NCBI RefSeq assembly: GCF_937616625.2
Contig: NC_065576.1
Location: 13,518,501 to 13,582,500, forward strand
Reading direction: 5' to 3'
Length of the DNA stretch: 64,000 nt
Source of the DNA: Mercurialis annua
Lineage: Eukaryota > Streptophyta > Magnoliopsida > Malpighiales > Euphorbiaceae
Part shown: positions 32,372-43,371 of the stretch, piece by piece
Layout: the number at the start of each line of letters is the position of its first letter
Numbering within the stretch: the stretch's first letter is position 1
The notes under the pieces: model-generated
Seen by the model: the letters and a program-made list of their open reading frames with translations, nothing else
What the model was told of the DNA's origin: nothing
Databases searched by the model: none
Program-made: the position numbers and the translations under genes

Positions 32372-33160
32372 TTTTTTTTTCTTGATGGATAATAAGTATA
32401 TTAAAAGCTATAAAAATTAATAATTATTTAAAGTATAAATTTTCACACAAGAACTGACATTAAAATGGTGCACTAAAGACTACAATTTAAAGTACATGCA
32501 ATCAAAAGTCAGAAAATAAAATACAATGAGAATTTTAAAAGAAATCCAAAACCGAGTAGGCAAAATTCATATTAAAACTTGAAATACCAAACTGCTACGA
32601 AAAAATAGTTAACAACTGCATCTTTATCTGAAGACTTATTTTGAAATATTTTTTCATTCCTACACGTTCAAATTTCTCAAATCACCAGCATCCAAATAAC
32701 CTACCATAAATTCGAGTAGGGATCTCTAGGAAGTTATTGAAACATAAAATTTGCAAATGATGAAAAAAATATTCAAACCATGTCTAGTCTCTGTAGAATA
32801 TCACACCAAATACTTCTAACAAAGTTTCTATCAATTAAAATGTGTTCGTGTATTTTCACAACATCCAAATAAGCACATGGAATTCTCCAAACAAATTATA
32901 GATCAACTAGCCAAAAAATGAAGAGAATGAACTTTATTATGAGAAGCAAGCTAAGAAAGAAACTTAACTCGTGTAGGCGCTACAAAATTTCAAACAATCT
33001 TGAACATATTAAATTCATTTGAACCATCTCTATTAAATTTAGCTAGTTGCTGAACTGAAGTCTCATCTCCCCTACTAGTAGAATTCACGTCAACAGCAGC
33101 CCCCACAGCAGACTCTAATTCGGCGCCCTTTTATCATCAGACCTTCCTCTCAATGAGTTA
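32372..33160 (-). pseudogene. LINE 3' fragment with zf-RVT remnant and poly(A) end
   Basis: T9 at 32372-32380 is the poly(A) tail of a minus-strand LINE inserted at the end of segment 3. Read on the minus strand, about 32950-32620 gives EHILIDRNFVRSIWCDILQR and, in another frame, RNEKIFQNKSSDKD. This is the zinc-binding RT C-terminal domain of plant LINEs, with frameshifts and stops. A hAT MITE (33169) and a MULE (33534) split the sequence further upstream in the LINE. The 5' limit is unknown, possibly about 35130. Confidence 0.75.
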
Positions 33161-33168
33161 CTATCAGC

Positions 33169-33488
33169 TAGACATGTTCATGGGCCGGGCTTGGGCCGGC
33201 TTGACTTTTTAAAAGGCAAGTCCAAGCCTGCCCAAGCCTGGTTCGGACTTTAAATATACTACCCAATCCCGGCCCTAATATACTATTTTTACGGGCTCGC
33301 GTCAGGCTTGGACGGGCTTACGTTGATTTTTTTACGATATTGAAAGTCTGAGCCCGCCCATAAAAAAAGCGGGCTTTTTTCGGGTTCGGGTTCGACCGGG
33401 CTTGGGACCAAATACTGGTGTCCAAGCCCGGCCTGAGAGGACAGGACTGGGCGGGCGGGCCGGGTACCCAAATCCATGTACATGTATA
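33169..33488. mobile_element. hAT-type MITE (320 bp), 8-bp TSD CTATCAGC
   Basis: TAGACATGTTCATGGGCC and (rc) TATACATGTACATGGATT ends, a GC-rich interior of GGGCTTGG/CCAAGCCC repeats, and perfect CTATCAGC at 33161-33168 and 33489-33496. Overlapping open frames on both strands are by-products of the GC-rich repeats. Confidence 0.93.
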
Positions 33489-33533
33489 CTATCAGCCGCT
33501 GCTACTGTCGCTGTACGACCAGACCTGATAGAC

Positions 33534-34873
33534 GAACAAAGGGTCACTTTACCCCTTAATGGCATAAAGTATCAAACGCGTCAAAGTCAGCAAAAATATA
33601 TCACTTTTATCCTGAAATTGGCAAAATCGGAATAAAAACTCATCTCCCCATTTTCACCTAAGAGAGTGAGATACAATAGGGGTGTCAAAATGGATTGGCG
33701 GGTCGTATTCATGTCGTGTCGACCCACTCTGGTGACACGATTAGGGTCAACACGAACACGACCCATTTAACTAATCGTGTCAAAATTCCCAATCCTAACA
33801 CGACACGAATTTTAAACGAGTGACACGACACGATTAACACGTTAAGATAAATGGGTAACACGATTAACACAATTACACGGCTAACACGACACGACTAACA
33901 CGACCCACTTAACATTTAAGAATTTTTTAAATCATAAAAATATAATTTTAACCTCAAATTTATTAATTAATTTTCAAATTGTAAAATTTTAATATAATTT
34001 ATTTATTTTTATATCAATATAATTAATTTAGTAATTTTATTCTATATTTTTTATGATTATAACTATTTTATTTTTATATTATTATAAATAATAGAATTTA
34101 TAAACGGGTTAGGTGGGTTAGATGGGTTCGCGAGTCAACCGTGGCACGACCCATTTATTTCGTGTCATAAACGGGTTGACACGTTTTCAACACGAACCCG
34201 CTAAGGCTCAACCCGGATTCGCCAAACTTACGGGTTAGACGAATCGTGTTCGTGTCATGACCCATTTTGACACCCCTAAGATACACTCTCCGGTTTTCAA
34301 GGTGATTTTTTTTTCAAGGTGGTTTTTAATAGAAAAAGGTTTAAAATAGTCCTAATTTTTTTAAACATTTTAAATTAATACCTAATAAATAAAAAAACAA
34401 TTTAATCCCTTTAATTTAAAATTTAAAATAACAAATTAATCCCCAAATTTGTATATATAACAAATTAACACCCAAAATTTTTATATAAAACAAATTAAGC
34501 CCCAAATTTTACATTTTAAAAAAAAAATTAAATTTTTTACCCGTAGGTCTGTTCTTGAAGAAGAACAAACCCAGGTCTTCTCTAGCGAGAATTCTCTCCG
34601 GAAATCGGAAAAAAATATTATTTTTGATGGAAAAAGTTCAAAAAGACCTCTAGGTTAATTAATTTTAATTATGATTAATTAATATATAAGTATAATTAAT
34701 TAGAGTAAATTATGAATAATTAGAAACCCACTCTCAAATTAAGGTGCCATGTCGGCATATGGGGTTTTTGAGCCGGGTTTGTCAAGTTCAGGGTAAAAGT
34801 TATCCGGTTTTTCAGTTTTGGACGTTTTTGATACTTCGTGCCAAGTTGAGGGGGTAAAGTGATTCTTTGTTCC
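33534..34873. mobile_element. Mutator-like element (1,340 bp including a nested hAT), 9-bp TSD CTGATAGAC
   Basis: GAACAAAGGGTCACTTTACC and (rc) GAACAAAGAATCACTTTACC ends with long imperfect arms. CTGATAGAC is duplicated at 33525-33533 and 34874-34882. Same family as 38024-39131. Contains a GTTCTTGAAGAAGAAC hairpin near 34550. Confidence 0.93.
33677..34278. mobile_element. hAT-type MITE (602 bp) nested in the MULE
   Basis: Inverted ends TAGGGGTGTCAAAATGG / CCATTTTGACACCCCTA, interior rich in ACACGA/TCGTGT motifs. Flanks AGATACAA (33669-33676) and AGATACAC (34279-34286), an 8-bp duplication with one mismatch. Confidence 0.92.
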
Positions 34874-34882
34874 CTGATAGAC

Positions 34883-35130
34883 GCATCTCTAGCTGTTACC
34901 GTCTCCATAGTACGAGCTGCCACACTACCAAAACACGGCCAACAGATAGCGGCTCCAAATCTCCCAAAATTATCCCCAATACCGGTTTTCAACTTACAAA
35001 AAGAAGTAGAGCTGAAAAGACCCAAACTAGATTTCCACAATATTTCATCTTTACGATCCAAACTGCAAGTAATCGAGGCAAAAATAAATTGCAAATCAGC
35101 AAGTAAGAGTAGCTTATTACCCAATTAAAT
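34883..35130 (-). pseudogene. Unassigned coding-like remnant, probably older LINE or host sequence
   Basis: A minus-strand stretch stays open for about 80 codons (GRFGAAICWPCFGSVAARTM). It continues, across the MULE, into 33533-33490. The family was not recognised. It may be the upstream part of the LINE at 32372. Confidence 0.3.
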
Positions 35131-35765
35131 GACGTCTCCAACGCCAACTATTGCACCAAACATCTTTTAAAGTTGTTTTTTTATTCAAACGATTATAAAG
35201 TCAAGGAAAGAGCAACGTCACCGGACCATTACTCATCCAATTGTCATTGCAAAATGAAATATCATTCCTCTTTAACAATCAAACCGATTTAATTTTTTTT
35301 TGTCAAATCAAATCAAATTGTATCGAACTAATTGGTATTTGGTTTGGTTTAGCTCCTAATCTAACAATAGAGGCCTAGCTCAAGAGTTTAAAGCATGATA
35401 TTTATTTTGGAAGTTTACGTATTTATTTCAAAAATAAAAATGTTTGTACTTTTTACCTCAATAAGGAAAAATAATAAAAAATATCTCTCGTTTTGTCAGA
35501 TTTATGTTTTTACTCTGAGTATTTAAAATAATTATAAATGGTTATCAGAACATTATCATACTAGTATCATGATCCTTCTATTGTTTATTTTTTTACGTAC
35601 ATCATCATACAATTATCATAATCTTATAATGCTTCATTATCATATAGTTATCATACTGCATTGTTATGATAGCGACATAGTAATGTAGTGATACCGATAT
35701 GATAAGCAGACAATGTTTTATCATAACATTATCATAGATATTATCATAATGTTATCATAAAATTA
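35131..35765. other. AT-rich non-coding region with ATCATA repeats
   Basis: No gene seen. From about 35540 it is dominated by irregular repeats of TTATCATAA/ATGATAAT, which continue beyond the element at 35766-36496. Confidence 0.6.
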
Positions 35766-36496
35766 GGGTATTACTATTCGCCACCCCAAATTACTACCTA
35801 ACGCCCAACTTTTTACCAAAATATCCCTAAGCCATTTTCAGCTAAAAAAAACTCAATCCTCTCAACTCAACTAAAAACCCGACAAATAACCGAGCAAATT
35901 TATAATAAAAATATCAAAATCACCTAAAAATAAAGGACGGTAACCTCTAATAATTAATTAGTTTTTAATTTTTTCGTTTTTAAAATTTTTTAATTTTTTT
36001 TAATTTTTTTTAATTTTTTTTAAATTTTTTTAATGGGTCATCGTCTTGATTTGGCGATAGACCCTATGGGCTATCGCCTCTATGGGCCATCGCCAAATGA
36101 TGGCGACGGCCGCCATCTGCTTGAGACATCATTTGGCAATGGCCCTATGGGGCCGTCGCCATCATTTGGCAATGGCCCTATGGGGCCATCGCCAAATCAA
36201 GGTGATGACCCCTATGGGCCATCGCCATCTGAGGGCGATGGCCTATTAAAAAAAATAAAAAAAAATAAAAAAATTTGAAAAATTAAATAAATAAAAACCG
36301 ATTATTTACCGGAGGTTCCGTCTTCTATTTTTAGTCGATTTTGACATTTTTATTGTAAATTCGCTCGGATATTCGTTGGGTTTTTAATTGAATTGAGAGA
36401 ATTGAATTTAAAAAAAAAAACTGAAAATGGCTTAGGGGTATTTTGGTAAAAAGTTGGGCGGTAGGTAGCAATTTGGGGCGGTAAATAGTAGTCCAC
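35766..36496. mobile_element. TIR element (731 bp), 8-bp TSD TAAAATTA
   Basis: The ends GGGTATTACTATTCGCC and (rc) GTGGACTACTATTTACC continue into arms of 100 bp or more (CCCAACTTTTTACCAAAATA in both). TAAAATTA is duplicated at 35758-35765 and 36497-36504. The centre (36030-36245) is a GC-rich run of imperfect GGCCCTATGGGGCC/GGCGATGG repeats. No transposase. Confidence 0.88.
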
Positions 36497-36878
36497 TAAA
36501 ATTATCATCTCGATATTATATGATAATATTATCTTAACGAGAATGATAATATTATGATAATTAAAAAAAAATAAAAAAAAATAAAAAAATTTGAAAAATT
36601 AAATAAATAAAAACCGATTATTTACCGGAGGTTCCGTCTTCTATTTTTAGTCGATTTTGACATTTTTATTGTAAATTCGCTCGGATATTCGTTGGTTTTT
36701 TAATTGAATTGAGAGAATTGAATTTTAAAAAAAAAACTGAAAATGGCTTAGGGGTATTTTGGTAAAAAGTTGGGCGGTAGGTAGTAATTTGGGGCGGTAA
36801 ATAGTAGTCCACTAAAATTATCATCTCGATATTATATGATAATATTATCTTAACGAGAATGATAATATTATGATAATG
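36247..36878. repeat. Tandem duplication, two 316-bp units
   Basis: 36247-36562 and 36563-36878 are nearly identical (for example TTTGAAAAATTAAATAAATA at 36274 and 36590). The unit spans the right arm of the TIR element plus its AT-rich flank, so the duplication happened after that insertion. Confidence 0.9.
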
Positions 36879-37241
36879 ACATGATAATCAAACATTATTT
36901 TTTACAAAAAAATCTTTTTTTTCCTGCAGTGTTATGATAACGACATGATAATTTAGTGATACTCACATGATAATCAGACACTGTTTTCTATAGAAACCAT
37001 TTTTTTCTACAGAAATTCGTTTTTTAGTTGAAAATCGATTTTTATGTAGATTTTTAGATCTAAAAATTGGAAGAAAAAAAATAAGATCAATTTTTTAGGT
37101 TTAGAAGATAAAATAAATCGTAAAAATCATCACGAGCTAAGAAAAAATCTATAAAATTAAATATGAAAAAACATTGAAGCGATGACAGAGAAATAACTAA
37201 GAATAATAAAACAAAAATGAAAAAAAACAAATAAAAAATAA

Positions 37242-37280
<39 letters not shown>

Positions 37281-37339
37281 GGTTGTGAGTAAAAAATAAA
37301 AAGTTAGAGTAAAAAAAAAAATTAAAACAATATAATATA
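36879..37339. other. AT-rich non-coding region with a (GA)n microsatellite
   Basis: No gene seen. A GA dinucleotide run of about 32 bp occupies 37245-37276. Confidence 0.7.
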
Positions 37340-37678
37340 GGCCTAATGTTTTAAAAATATTCTAACCTTTCATCCCCTTTTCAATCTTACCCTGACGTTG
37401 CAAATCATTTAATTTTACCTTATTTTATATTATTTTTTTCATTTCAATTGTATTCTAAAACATAAAATTGACTTTTTTTTATTTGGAAAAAATTCTCTAA
37501 ATTGATCATTTTTGAAGAATTCTTTTAAAATCTTGTCAAATAAATAAAGGTCAATTTTATGATTCAGGGTACAATTAAAATAAAAAAATAAAAAATGGGA
37601 TAAAATTGACAATTTTTCAACGTCAGAATAGGATTGAAAAGGGAATGAAACGTCGGGGTTTTTTTAAGTCATTAAACC
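37340..37678. mobile_element. MULE-type MITE (339 bp), 9-bp TSD TATAATATA
   Basis: GGCCTAATGTTTTAAAAATA and (rc) GGTTTAATGACTTAAAAAAA ends with near-complete foldback arms. TATAATATA at 37331-37339 and 37679-37687. Same family as 19543-19912. Confidence 0.93.
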
Positions 37679-38014
37679 TATAATATAATAATAAAAACAT
37701 TTTTGAGAGTAAAAGAATAAAAAAATCAAATAATAAGATATTTTTTTTATGAAGATTAAAAATTATATTTAAAAAAATACTTTTTCTAAACTTTTTTATT
37801 TATTTTTATATCCAACACGTCTTCAAATTATAAACATGAATGCTCTAATTTAAAATTTGGGGAAATCCCATAATATATCTTCCGTTGATTCTATCTTCTT
37901 ATTGCAGGAGAAGGAAATGATTGACATAAAACAACACCGTCCCATTAAATAAGTAGGGAAGTGAGCAAAAGGATATCCCTATAAATAATGGGGTAAGACA
38001 CGTAATTGAGTACA
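37679..38014. other. AT-rich spacer, no gene
   Basis: Nothing recognisable beyond A/T runs. Confidence 0.6.
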
Positions 38015-38023
38015 AAAATTTAG

Positions 38024-39131
38024 TGAACAAAGGGTCAATTCACCCCCTCAACTTGGCACGAAATATTAAATGAGTCATTTTGAACGTTTTTGGATCAAAC
38101 AGACCCGCAACTTGCGTTTTTCGTTCAAATCAGCCCATATGACACAAAAACACCTCAAAAAGAGAGTGAAATTGCTAATTAAACTAATTAATTTTAATTA
38201 ATCATAATTATAACTTTAATTAAATACAATTAGAATCCTAATTAATCTAATTTTTTATTTAAACACCGAAATCTAAACCGCCGGAAACCGCCACGGGTAT
38301 GAAATTTATGGTCGAAAACCGCTCCTCAAGCGAGGAGCTGCTCCTCGCCTGAGGAGCAGCAATCTGCTCCTCAGGGGCAGATCTGTTCCTCCACAGATCT
38401 GCTCCTGAGGAGGAACAGATCTGCTCCTCAGGAGCAGATCTGTGGAGGAACAGATCTGCTCCTGAGGAGCGGATTCTGATCCTCCTTGTTTTGAGCAGCA
38501 GCTGCTCCTTGTTGGGGCAGCAGCTGCTCCCCGTGGATGCTCTTCAGGCGAGGAGCGGTGCTCCTCGCCTCGCGCTCCTCGCCTCGTCTCAGGCGAGGAG
38601 CGGTGCTCCTCGCCTGAAAAAGCAGATCTGCTTAGAGCAGATCTGCTGCTCCTCAGGCGAGGAGCAGCAACTCCTCGCCTGAGGAGGTGGACGGTGGATG
38701 GGGTTCCGTGGTGGGTGGCGGGTGGAGATGGACGGTGGTGAGTGGCGGTGGATGGTGGTCGGGAATTTTAAGAAGAAGAAAGAAAAGGGAGGAAGAAGAA
38801 GGGAAGGTGAGGAAGAAAGTAAAAAAGAAAAAAAAGGTCCTTTATCTTTTATTAAAAAACAAATAAATTATTAGATTTTTAAAATTATAAAGATATAATT
38901 GAAAATAAAAAATTATTAAGTATTAATTTAAGAGATAAATAAGATATGAGGGTTTTTTCAAACTTTTTCCATTTTTTTTCCGGAGAGTGTAACACACTTG
39001 CTTAGCTGAGAGTGGGAGAGGGGCTTTTTGACCGAAAAACGCAAGTTGCGGGTCTGTTTGATCCAAAAACGTCCAAAATGACTTTTTTGATATTTCATGC
39101 CAAGTTGAGGGGGTGAATTGACCCTTTATTC
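38024..39131. mobile_element. Mutator-like element (1,108 bp), 9-bp TSD AAAATTTAG
   Basis: Ends TGAACAAAGGGTCAATTC and (rc) GAATAAAGGGTCAATTC with arms over 100 bp (CAAGTTGCG.. on both sides). AAAATTTAG is duplicated at 38015-38023 and 39132-39140. The centre is the palindrome cluster listed separately. It has no transposase and belongs to the family of 33534-34873. Confidence 0.94.
38325..38690. repeat. Dense cluster of interlocking GC-rich palindromes
   Basis: Dozens of alternating GCTCCTC and GAGGAGC units (CTCCTCGCCTGAGGAGCAGC, AGATCTGCTCCTCAGGAGC and variants) can pair with one another in many registers. It is in the centre of the MULE. The open frames through it are repeats, not genes. 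Confidence 0.85.
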
Positions 39132-39140
39132 AAAATTTAG

Positions 39141-40149
39141 TAAGCAAAGCCCCGTAAAAGCCTCTACGTGGTTAGGATGGTAGGCATACAAAAATTTACA
39201 TTCACCGATAAAGTTTTAAAAGAATATTCATTTTTTTGAATAAAAATATAATTAAGATGGCGACATTTTATTGAGCCGAACGATATATTATTAAATCAAG
39301 ATCCTCTCAAGTTGATTGAACATGACCTATCATGTTCAATTAATCTATATCATTCATTATAAAATGAACGGTGTAAATTGAAAAAATTAAAAATATGTTA
39401 AATTAATCTACATCATTAGGCCGAATTTTTTTAATTACGACTTTATTTATTTGACTAAAACTATTTGCAAACATACAGATAATTTTAAAAATAATTTCAT
39501 TATGTTCTTTTATGTGAAAAAGTAGTGTATCCATCGGTGAGAGCATTGTTGTAATATTAATACTGATTGCAGAAACTTTTGGTAACAATTGTCTTGACCG
39601 GTTCATGACTTGATGCATATGCACAGCGGAATCGAAAACATTCGGTAGGAATTTAATTATGGATTTGATAACAAATAAGAATATAACAAAATAAAGAAAT
39701 AATACAAGAGATTTACGTGATTCGGCACTAAAGTGTACATATATAGGCGAAAAAATTGAATTATTCACTAATCATTAAAAAGATATAAAATTGATAAATA
39801 ATCACCAAATAAGAGAGAATATTTCTAGTAAATATGTCCTTAAAAAAACCCATAAAGTGTTTAATTCTTTAAAAGAATAACCAAAAAAAGTTATGATTAA
39901 CTTAAATTCCTCAAATTACGCAGACCCTCTTTTTTCCTTATTCACATTAATGTTTACATTATGCGTTCGGTTTTTTAGTGTGATCTAAAATGTGAATAAG
40001 CCAGGTAGATTACACATAGGGAATAAATTTTTTTTATGAGTACTACTCTTAATTGGATTATATCTTACTAATTGTCTAATAAAAATAAAATTATCATTAA
40101 TCTTTCATCAAAAGTTAACTACATCACTTATCCAATAATGTTAAGAATC
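39141..40149. other. AT-rich intergenic region, no gene supported
   Basis: The longest open stretch (39403-39768, minus) has no recognisable domain and low-complexity composition. A GATTTACGTGATTCGGCAC block near 39710 resembles a dispersed plant repeat. Confidence 0.5.
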
Positions 40150-40278
40150 TGATTCATTTTACATGATTTTTCGTCCGATTATGAAGCAATCTAGAAGAAG
40201 AGGTGTACGTGGATTTTCCACCGGGAGTGAAGCTTGGTTTATCAAGAACGAATAAGGTTTGTAAACTGAAAAAAATCA

Positions 40279-41375
40279 GTGTACGGGCTTAAGCAATCAC
40301 CTAGAGCTTGGTTTGGAAGATTTTCAGTGACAATGAAAGCTTTTGGCTATAAACAGAGTGGTGCAGATCATACATTATTTGTTAAGCACAAAGAAAGAAA
40401 AGTTACAGTCCTGATTGTATATGTAGATGATATGGTCTTGACAGGCGATGATGGTGAAGAAATGAAGCTTCTACAAGAACACTTAGCTGCTGAATTCGAA
40501 ATGAAGGATCTTGGGTCACTAAAATACTTCTTGGGTATCGAAGTAGTGAGGACGAATCAAGGGATTGCTCTTTCTCAAAGGAAGTATATACTTGACCTCT
40601 TAACAGAAACAAGAATGCTTGCTTGTAAACCGGCTGAAACGCCTATGGAAATGAATCATAAACTTGGAATTTTTCAAAATCAAACTCTAACGGATATGGG
40701 GCGCTATCAACGGTTAGTTGGGAGGCTAATTTACTTGTCTCATACTAGGCCAGATATAGCATACTCGGTTAGTGTGGTTAATCAATTTATGCATCAACCG
40801 AGTGAAGAACATGTGGATGCAGTCTATAGAATCCTGAGGTACTTGAAAGGTTCTCCAGGAAAGGGTTTATTCTTCTCGAAAAATAACATTTCTAGTATTG
40901 AATGGTACACGGATGCCGACTGGGTAGGTGATCAAACAACTAGGAAGTCGACATCTGGTTACTTCATGTTCGTTGAAGGAAACCTGGTTACTTGGAAGAG
41001 TAAAAAGCGAAAGGTTGTCGCGAGGTCGAGTGCTGAAGCAGAATTTCGAGGAATGGCTATGGAATATGCGAACTGTTGTGGATTTCTCGTGTTCTAGCAG
41101 ATTTGGGGATTGAGCATACAAGACCAATGAGTCTTTATTGTGATAATAAGGCTGCCATAGCGATTGCACAAAATCCAGTACAGCATGATCGTACTAAATA
41201 CGTCGAAGTGGACAGACATTTTATTAAAGAGAAAGTTGATCAGAAGGTTGTTCATCTTCCTTATATAAAGTCTGAGGATCAATTTGCTGATATCCTTACA
41301 AAGGCAGTGTCTAGTAGAGTGTTTCACAATGTAATTGACAAGTTGGGCATGTTGGATAGTTATGCACCAACTTGA
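40279..41375 (+). pseudogene. Copia RT-RNase H remnant
   Basis: Two open blocks in different frames make up this remnant. The first runs from YGLKQSPRAWF through YVDDMVLTG and TRPDIAYSV to the RNase H WKSKKRKVVARSSAEAEF. The second, from about 41076, encodes the RNase H end (LYCDNKAAIAIAQNP, then DILTKAVSS). There is at least one frameshift upstream and one between the blocks. The catalytic aspartates of RT are present but the protein cannot be made whole. Confidence 0.9.
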
Positions 41376-41382
41376 GGGGGAG

Positions 41383-41550
41383 TGTAGAAGTTAGTTGTAG
41401 ATAAGTATTGAAGTTGTTATTCTGATAAGGAGTCTTGTTAGGAGAAGAATTAGATAGTATAGATGTCTATGTAAACTATAACTCTCTGTGTATATATGTT
41501 CCTCCTCGAAGTGAATAAAATACAATTCACCAGAATCATTAAAGTTTACA
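41383..41550 (+). repeat. 3' LTR of the truncated copia
   Basis: Starts TGTAGAAGTTAG directly after the polypurine tract, ends AGTTTACA, 168 bp. Contains TATATATG near 41490. Confidence 0.75.
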
Positions 41551-41590
41551 TGATTTATTTTACATGATTTTTCATCCGATTATGAAGCAA

Positions 41591-42179
41591 CTCCAAATAT
41601 CAATTTTGCCACATATGTTCCTACTGCTACTGGCATTTTCCTAGACTTAGTAAAATTTGAAGTGTGCAAATTATCCCTTTTTATGAGCTTAACTTCATGA
41701 AAAATGGTCTAATAATCGATATTCATAAATTTTTCTATTGATTCACGCCGCTTCGAGACAAATTCAATTGAAACAAATTCAAGCATTTAAGGTTTTGTAA
41801 TTGCATAAAAAAAAATTTAATTAATAATTTTTAATTTCCCATGAATTTCTTTTTCAGTGTACAATTAAAATTTATAAGTTTTCCTACATATTTTGTAAAC
41901 TTTAAATAGGCTATTAATCACCCATGGTCCCTGACCTTTAGAGCTATGTGCACAAAACCTCTTGAAATTTAAAAACGGGCACAAAACTCCCTGATATTTA
42001 TGGCGGCGCTCATAAAACCCCCTGAAATCAAAAAATCTTCGATTTTTGTAAAATAGGATGACGTGGCAGCGATTTTTAAATGTCAGATCTAACAAATTCT
42101 AACTCCATATCTGTCCATGTTAGGTGTCATGTGACACCTAACCAAAAACACCAAAAAATCTAAAATACCCACAATAGTG
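41591..42179. other. Non-coding, with a one-ended dispersed repeat
   Basis: No gene. From about 41910, GGCTATTAATCACCCATGG resembles 47431 (GGCTAATAATCACACACGG), suggesting two copies of an unidentified repeat, each with only one recognisable end. Confidence 0.4.
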
Positions 42180-42505
42180 CAATTAAAAAAAAAACAACTC
42201 AACCATTTAAATCAAACCCTAATAAACTTAACCAAACCACTTCACCCCCTATCCTAACTGTCAGCCACCTGCCTCCGGCCACCAATGGGCCTGTTCTTTG
42301 ATGAAGAACAGATCCACGATTTGTTCTTCATCAAAGAACAGACCCCGGTGGTCTGTTCTTAGGAAACGGCCCGCCAGAAAATATTCCAGCCGTGGGGGCG
42401 GCGGCGGCGGTGGCCGGCGGTTAGGGTAGGGGATGAAGTAGTTTGGTTAAGTTTATTTGAGTTTGATTTGAATGGTTGAATTGTTTTAATTTTTAATTTT
42501 TTTTA
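42180..42505. repeat. Foldback element with nested palindrome
   Basis: Arms 42197-42275 and 42407-42485 pair over about 75 bp (TAAACTTAACCAAACCACTT on the left, near-identical rc on the right). Inside, CTGTTCTTTGATGAAGAACA (42292) and its mirror form a second 24-bp hairpin. Probably a foldback MITE core. Ends not found. Confidence 0.75.
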
Positions 42506-42565
42506 ATTGCATTACTCGATGGAGGTTGTTTTTATGGAGGTTGTTTTTATTAATATAATTTTTTA

Positions 42566-42832
42566 GGCCTCCTTTGGAATAATTCCAATTGTGAATTGGA
42601 ATTCATTTATAAATGAATTCTACATCGAAATCATTTACAAATGAACTACACCGTTTGAAATGAAAGAATAAAAAATTTAAAATTGAAATGAATTCCATAT
42701 ATTCATGTTTGGAATGAATTCTAGAATTGAATTCTTTGTAACCTTGTTCCCATATTAACCTTATAGACATTTTATTAAAAATATCTTGAAATAGAAATAA
42801 TCATTAATTTTTTTGATAATATTAGCTTATTA

Positions 42833-42875
<43 letters not shown>

Positions 42876-43305
42876 AGTATTTCAAATTAATAATATTAAA
42901 GTCACTGGTATTATGATTGAAATGTATAAAATAATTAATAATAATTTTTGAAAATTAAAAATAAAAATATACTACATAAAAAAAATGGAGATGAAAATTA
43001 CAAAGAAAATATAGAAAGAAAAAAAATTGTAATAAAAATAAAAAGTGAAAGAAAATAAAAAAATAACTTTATAAAGTAAGGACAAATTAGTCAAATAAAA
43101 TTGTTCTTTTAAATTTTTGGAATTCATTTGTAAATTCCACCTATTTTAGTTGGATTTGCAATTCCTCAAATTATAACTAAAACCAATTCCAGAATTTCAA
43201 TTCCAAAAATTATTTTAATAGGTTCATTTATTCCAAACACAAAAAATTAAAATTACAAATGAATTCCACATAATTTTATGGAATTCATTCATTTCAAAGG
43301 GGCCC
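42566..43305. mobile_element. Tourist-like (PIF/Harbinger) element (740 bp), TSD TTA
   Basis: GGCCTCCTTTGGAATAATTC and (rc) GGGCCCCTTTGAAATGAATG ends, repeated AATTCATTT(A/G)TAAAT motifs in both arms, TTA at 42563-42565 and 43306-43308. Contains a (TA)n run at about 42839-42872. Confidence 0.8.
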
Positions 43306-43371
43306 TTAGAGAATATTTTTTAAAAGTTGAAATTCTTTAAATCAAAGAATCGTTGAATGGTTTAATTTTTG

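Larger units (their letters stand above)
40190..41550 (+). mobile_element. 5'-truncated Ty1/copia fragment (RT, RNase H and 3' LTR)
   Basis: The plus strand holds only the last third of a copia element, beginning inside RT at a EEVYVDFPPG-like stretch. An extra A in the poly(A) run near 40270 shifts the frame before VYGLKQSPRAWF. YVDDMVLTG is intact (about 40418). RNase H is frameshifted near 41060. The frame ends TGA, followed by GAGGGGGAG and an LTR. The fragment lies between 40-bp direct repeats (40150-40189 and 41551-41590, two mismatches). Inactive. Confidence 0.9.

Noticed and set aside
33289..33635. Three overlapping open frames on both strands
   Set aside because: They lie in a GC-rich hAT MITE and its edges and are explained by GGGCTTGG repeats.
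36033..36278. Pro/Gly-rich repeat protein (GNGPMGPSPSFGNGPMGPSP)
   Set aside because: It is a translation of the GC-rich repeat core of a TIR element with no conserved gene context.
38491..38682. Open frame in the GAGGAGC cluster
   Set aside because: Palindromic low-complexity DNA stays open in several frames. No gene signal.
39403..39768. 121-codon minus-strand frame with hydrophobic start
   Set aside because: AT-rich composition, no recognisable domain, no support from context.
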